From positions 496,001 through 560,000 of the forward strand of contig OW818693.1 in assembly GCA_942493335.1 (NCBI GenBank): a stretch of DNA of 64,000 nucleotides. Reading direction: 5' to 3'. Source of the DNA: JAEWSN01 sp942493335. GTDB taxonomy: Bacteria; Bacillota; Clostridia; DSM-8532. A model generated the notes under the pieces. It was given only the letters and a program-made list of their open reading frames with translations, had not been told where the DNA came from and made no database searches. A program made the translations under genes and the position numbers. This document shows positions 60,624 to 64,000 of the stretch, piece after piece (the stretch's first letter is position 1; each line of letters opens with the position of its first letter).

Positions 60624-60661
60624 GCTGCTGATGCTGTATGAAAACATACAGCATCAGCAGC
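60624..60661 (-). other. 17-bp perfect stem-loop between the two pilin genes
   Basis: GCTGCTGATGCTGTATG pairs fully with CATACAGCATCAGCAGC around AAAA. No T-run follows on the minus strand, so this is more likely an mRNA-stabilising or processing hairpin than a terminator; it could raise major pilin mRNA over the rest of the operon. Confidence 0.75.
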
Positions 60662-60674
60662 ACGAAAGATCATA

Positions 60675-61058
60675 TTATGGTGTTACAACAATTCCGCCGG
60701 AAGTAGTTCCTGTATAAGTCGCAAGATAACCATTCTTGTCATATGTGAATGATCCATTTGTTGCTGTTACTACAAGAGTACCGTCGAACTGTTTACCAAC
60801 GGCATTCCAAACAGCAGTTTCATCGGTGTTATCGCCTGCTGCATTGAAAGTGTATGTGTCCTCAGCAAGAATTGTTTCCACACCAGTTAGAATACTGCGC
60901 GCTTCGGATTGTGTAGCTCTCTTTTTCGCACTATCACTGAATCCAAGGAACCTCGGCAGCAATACTGCAGCCAGGATGGCGATGATGGCAATGACCACGA
61001 TCAACTCGATCAGGGTAAAGCCTTTCTGATTGACTTTCTTGTTCATGATTTTGAACAT
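60675..61058 (-). CDS. pilA: Major type IV pilin
   Basis: A 127-residue pilin: leader MFKIMNKKVNQKG, then FTLIELIVVIAIIAILAAVLLPRFLGF, the canonical N-methylated helix with Glu5. The small globular domain (about 55-127, SEARSILTGVETILAEDTYTF, FTYDKNGYLATYTGT) lacks the C-terminal disulfide loop, common in Gram-positive pilins. ATG 61058 follows AAGGAGG. It is called the major pilin because it is the most typical of the three and sits next to pilC with a strong stabilising hairpin after it; no expression data are available. Confidence 0.88.
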   Translation of the reverse strand: MFKIMNKKVNQKGFTLIELIVVIAIIAILAAVLLPRFLGFSDSAKKRATQSEARSILTGVETILAEDTYTFNAAGDNTDETAVWNAVGKQFDGTLVVTATNGSFTYDKNGYLATYTGTTSGGIVVTP

Positions 61059-61125
61059 GTCGGTATCCTCCTTCTTAATATGACGTTTATTCTGCAAAAC
61101 CATACTGGTCTATGCATTTGGATTA

Positions 61126-62328
61126 TTACTGAACAACACTCAAGACACTAATCATCGGCAACATGACGGACAAAATGACAGTTCCGACAACACCCGCCAT
61201 GATGATGATCATCGCCGGTTCCACCATGGCTGTCAGCCTCTCAATGGATTCTTCCACCTCCTCGTCAAAGAACCCGGCTGTACGGGAAAGCATCTCATCC
61301 AGTTCACCTGTGCTTTCTCCGACAGAAACCATATGTATCAACAAGGGAGGAAATATGTTGAGCCGTTGCATCGGTACGGATATTCCCTTGCCTTCCTTTA
61401 TTTCATCCCGGCATGTCAGAAAACGTCGTTCCACTTCCTTGTTGCCTATCAGATTCCCGATGATCTCCATTGCATTGATGATCGGGATACCACTCTTTAA
61501 AAGGATCGCCAGGCTTCTAGCAAATCGCGCGGTCACGATTTTCGTCGCAGTCGTTTTGACAATTGGCATTTTTAGCTTCAGTGCATCCCATGCCAAATGT
61601 CCTGACTCCGATTGTTTCCAATAAGAAAAACCAACAATAATACCCACTGTTACGATTAGCAATATAAGCGCATTCCCTGTGATGAATGAACTGATCCCCA
61701 TAAGGATTCGGGTAATGAGAGGCATGGTACCACCCATGTCACTCAGAATTCCAGAAAACATCGGGATGATCTTTACCATAAGCAGAATTACGACTGAAAC
61801 AGTCAACACTGCAAGGATGGCCGGGTAAGTCATCGCACCCCGGACTTTTCTTCGGATTCGCGCATCATTTTCGTAGTAATCGGCAATTCTGTTCAAAACC
61901 ATGTCCAATGCGCCGCCAGCCTCACCTACTTTGATCATGTTCATCATGAAATCCGGAAAAACTTCCGGGAAATTCGCCATCGCTTCGGAAAGAACGCGGC
62001 CCTTCTGCATATCCTCGTGGATTTCATCCAGTACATCCTTCAATCTTTTCTTTTCGACCTGTTCGCGAAGGATACCGATGGATTCAAGAATGGTGATACC
62101 CGAATTGATGAGGACGGAAAACTGCCGGCTGAAAACTGCCAGATCCTTGACGCTGACTTTCCCGAAGAGATTGGATACCGAAACTTCTTTGCCCTGTCGG
62201 CTGGACGCAACAAGGAAATACCCTTTTTCACGAAGCATGAACTCCAGCGAATCTTGGGACACAGCCTCGAATACGCCTGCCAGTTCCTCACCCTTCAAAT
62301 TTTTTGCCTTGTACTGGAATGTCGGCAT
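61126..62328 (-). CDS. pilC: Type IV pilus platform protein PilC
   Basis: A 400-residue GspF-family inner-membrane protein. Two homologous halves: an N-terminal cytoplasmic domain (FQYKAKNLKGEELAGVFEA, FSRQFSVLINSGITILESIGIL, FPDFMMNMIKVGEAGGALDMVLNRIADYYE) and a second copy (ARFARSLAILLKSGIPIINAMEIIG, PPLLIHMVSVGESTGELDEMLSRTAGFFDEEVE), with three membrane helices at about 170-190, 215-235 and 370-392. PilC is the platform rotated by the PilB and PilT ATPases. It begins 4 bp after the pilT stop. Confidence 0.95.
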   Translation of the reverse strand: MPTFQYKAKNLKGEELAGVFEAVSQDSLEFMLREKGYFLVASSRQGKEVSVSNLFGKVSVKDLAVFSRQFSVLINSGITILESIGILREQVEKKRLKDVLDEIHEDMQKGRVLSEAMANFPEVFPDFMMNMIKVGEAGGALDMVLNRIADYYENDARIRRKVRGAMTYPAILAVLTVSVVILLMVKIIPMFSGILSDMGGTMPLITRILMGISSFITGNALILLIVTVGIIVGFSYWKQSESGHLAWDALKLKMPIVKTTATKIVTARFARSLAILLKSGIPIINAMEIIGNLIGNKEVERRFLTCRDEIKEGKGISVPMQRLNIFPPLLIHMVSVGESTGELDEMLSRTAGFFDEEVEESIERLTAMVEPAMIIIMAGVVGTVILSVMLPMISVLSVVQ

Positions 62329-62332
62329 CGCT

Positions 62333-63415
62333 TCACCACCTCTTGTTTGTCAATTGGAAGAATACCTGTTGGTCTTGGGCACGGAACAAGGCATCTTCCT
62401 GTGAGATGATGCCACTCGTATACAATTGGGCCAGATTGGCATCCAATGTCTGCATGCCAAGATTCGCACTTGTTTGCAGAACACTGGTGATCTGGAACGG
62501 TTTTCCTTCCCGGATCAGATTGCGGATGGCAGAGTTCACGACCATGACCTCGCACGCCGGAACAATGCCATGTCCGTCTCTGCGCGGGATCAGCTGTTGG
62601 GAAATCACACCTTCCAGAACCGTGGCCAATTGACTTTTCACTTGATTCTGCTGCTCCGGAGGGAATGAATCGATGATGCGATCCACTGTTTTTGCCGCAC
62701 CTACCGTATGCAATGTGGAAAAAACCAAGTGGCCGGTTTCTGCAGCGGTTAATGCGATGGAAATGGTTTCCGGATCCCGCATCTCCCCGACAAGGATTAC
62801 ATCGGGATCTTCCCGCAAAGTAGCTCGCAGAGCCGAAGCAAAGGATTTCGTATCCGCACCTACCTCCCGTTGATCGATCAGGCTGCTGCGATGGCGGTGC
62901 AAATATTCAATAGGATCTTCTATAGTGATGATATGGCAATGTCTTTCCGCATTGACCATATCGATCAAGCTTGCCAGGGTGGTGGATTTTCCGCTTCCTG
63001 TTGGCCCGGTAGCAAGTATAAGGCCCTTCGTCTTTTTTGCAAACGTTTTGATGATGGCCGGTAATCCCAAAGACTCATAGCTCGGAATATTGAAGGGAAG
63101 ACTGCGAATTGCTATGGAGTAAGTCCCACGCTGACGGTAAACATTGACGCGGAAGCGGCCGAGTCCCGACCGGGAGAATGAAAAATCAACATCGCCGGTA
63201 GCTTCCAAAGTTTGGAATTTTTTTTCGTCCAGAATTTCCCGCACCAAAAGCGTCGCGACTTCAGGTGTGACAACGTCCGCCTCCTCAATATGGCGCAATG
63301 TGGAATTAACCCGCAAGCTTGGTTTGCTGCCCACGTTGATATGCAGATCAGTTGCCTTCAGGCTGCATGTATATTCAAGCAACGTATCGATTTTACGTAC
63401 ACTAATCTCTTGCAT
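62333..63415 (-). CDS. pilT: Type IV pilus retraction ATPase PilT
   Basis: A 360-residue hexameric secretion ATPase. N-terminal PAS-like part (ATDLHINVGSKPSLRVN), Walker A GPTGSGKST, Asp box TIEDPIEYLH, Walker B LREDPDVILVGEMRD, and His box GHLVFSTLHT. The C-terminal AIRNLIREGK segment is the PilT hallmark needed for retraction. It drives twitching motility and DNA uptake. It overlaps pilB by 14 bp, so the two are coupled. The product can disassemble the pilus built by PilB. Confidence 0.95.
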   Translation of the reverse strand: MQEISVRKIDTLLEYTCSLKATDLHINVGSKPSLRVNSTLRHIEEADVVTPEVATLLVREILDEKKFQTLEATGDVDFSFSRSGLGRFRVNVYRQRGTYSIAIRSLPFNIPSYESLGLPAIIKTFAKKTKGLILATGPTGSGKSTTLASLIDMVNAERHCHIITIEDPIEYLHRHRSSLIDQREVGADTKSFASALRATLREDPDVILVGEMRDPETISIALTAAETGHLVFSTLHTVGAAKTVDRIIDSFPPEQQNQVKSQLATVLEGVISQQLIPRRDGHGIVPACEVMVVNSAIRNLIREGKPFQITSVLQTSANLGMQTLDANLAQLYTSGIISQEDALFRAQDQQVFFQLTNKRW

Positions 63416-64000
63416 ATACTGTTTTCACCATTTCCTGGATTGTGGTGACTCCTCTCAGGACCGTATCCTTGCAACTGTCATATAGACCCATCATACCATT
63501 TTTTTGTGCCTGCACACGAATCTGTTCCGCATTGGCACCGGTCTCTATCAACACTCTTTGGTGCGTGTCGATCATCAATACCTCATGGATGGCTATCCGT
63601 CCCTTATATCCCGTTCCGTTGCATACCGGACACCCAACGGCATTATAGAGGCGTGTAGGTTCCGTGATGCGAAGAATGCGCTGCTCGCCTTCGTCCGCAT
63701 CGTACCCTTCCTTGCAGGAATTGCACAAACGCCGTACGAGGCGCTGCGCGATGACGGCGACAATGGCGTCCGCCACAAGATACGGCGGTACACCCATGTC
63801 GATCAGTCGGGTGATGGCACCCGGCGCATCGTTCGTATGCAATGTCGAAAAGACCAAATGCCCTGTGATTGCTGCGCGAACAGCAATCTGAGCCGTTTCC
63901 TCGTCACGGATTTCACCAACCATGATGATATCCGGATCCTGGCGCAGAATGCTGCGTAAGCCTGTCGCAAAAGTCAATCCCGCCTTATTGTTGACCTGGA
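63402..64000 (-). CDS. pilB: Type IV pilus extension ATPase PilB (N-terminus outside window)
   Basis: The last 199 codons of a GspE-family ATPase, open to the window edge; reading begins in QVNNKAGLTFATGLRSILRQDPDIIMVGEIRD (Walker B) and continues through GHLVFSTLHTNDAPGAITRL (His box). A zinc-binding cluster CNSCKEGYDADE...CPVCNGTGYKGR distinguishes PilB/GspE from PilT. The C-terminus ends RGVTTIQEMVKTVYARD. PilB powers pilus extension. First visible gene of the minus-strand pilus operon; the operon promoter lies outside the window. Confidence 0.95.
   Translation of the reverse strand, partial: QVNNKAGLTFATGLRSILRQDPDIIMVGEIRDEETAQIAVRAAITGHLVFSTLHTNDAPGAITRLIDMGVPPYLVADAIVAVIAQRLVRRLCNSCKEGYDADEGEQRILRITEPTRLYNAVGCPVCNGTGYKGRIAIHEVLMIDTHQRVLIETGANAEQIRVQAQKNGMMGLYDSCKDTVLRGVTTIQEMVKTVYARD

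Overview
The window is a 64 kb piece of a Firmicutes chromosome, most likely a class Clostridia anaerobe. The evidence is AGGAGG-type ribosome binding sites, several TTG starts, LPKTG cell-wall sorting signals, an SLH-domain surface protein, an RsgI-like anti-sigma factor, a single-operon type IV pilus system and moderate GC content. The genus cannot be named from the sequence. No tRNA, rRNA or CRISPR array was seen.

Region 1 (1-24 kb) is core metabolism, almost all on the + strand: a KtrB-type potassium channel subunit (partial, minus), an orphan OadG-like subunit, pta-ackA, a group II intron lodged just after the ackA terminator, aspartate kinase, an MFS exporter, a P2A-type cation ATPase behind a yybP-ykoY (Mn2+) riboswitch, and an aroB-aroA-aroC-[chorismate mutase/aroE]-aroK operon. 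An aspartate aminotransferase, purB with a TTG start, a GntR/UTRA regulator and an M18 aminopeptidase with an AT-hook-bearing N-terminal tail follow.

Region 2 (24-26.9 kb) is a Xer-family recombinase gene whose 5' leader appears to have been split by a 1.74 kb insertion bounded by identical 22-bp direct repeats. The insertion carries a Cys-rich small protein gene, about 700 nt of strongly hairpinned non-coding sequence (including two homologous hairpins with a compensatory base-pair change), and a ribbon-helix-helix gene followed by a small unknown gene. A promoter that would have driven xerC directly lies just beyond the far repeat.

Region 3 (26.9-38.6 kb) is a duplicated sensory module. 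Each copy has a SARP/BTAD-type response regulator and a 7TM LytS-like histidine kinase on the minus strand, and a divergent single-Cache chemoreceptor on the plus strand. The two chemoreceptor promoters carry GTTCAG direct repeats (two and four copies) at an exact 11-bp period, ending at the same distance from the -10 box. This is the operator layout known for SARP activators, so I predict the regulators switch on the receptors. An HD-GYP protein follows.

Region 4 (38.6-48 kb) is cell surface: two LPKTG-anchored proteins, each behind a class I cyclic-di-GMP riboswitch with an overlapping terminator, an SLH/Ig-like surface protein, and an ECF sigma/RsgI-like anti-sigma pair. Region 5 (48.3-64 kb) is a minus-strand type IV pilus operon: pilB (partial), pilT, pilC, major pilin, two minor pilins, a PilM-PilN fusion, PilO-like, PilW-like and PilX-like proteins, then a 1,612-residue secreted protein with a discoidin-like domain. 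The HD-GYP enzyme, the riboswitched adhesins and the pili together suggest a c-di-GMP controlled attachment programme next to a chemosensory programme.
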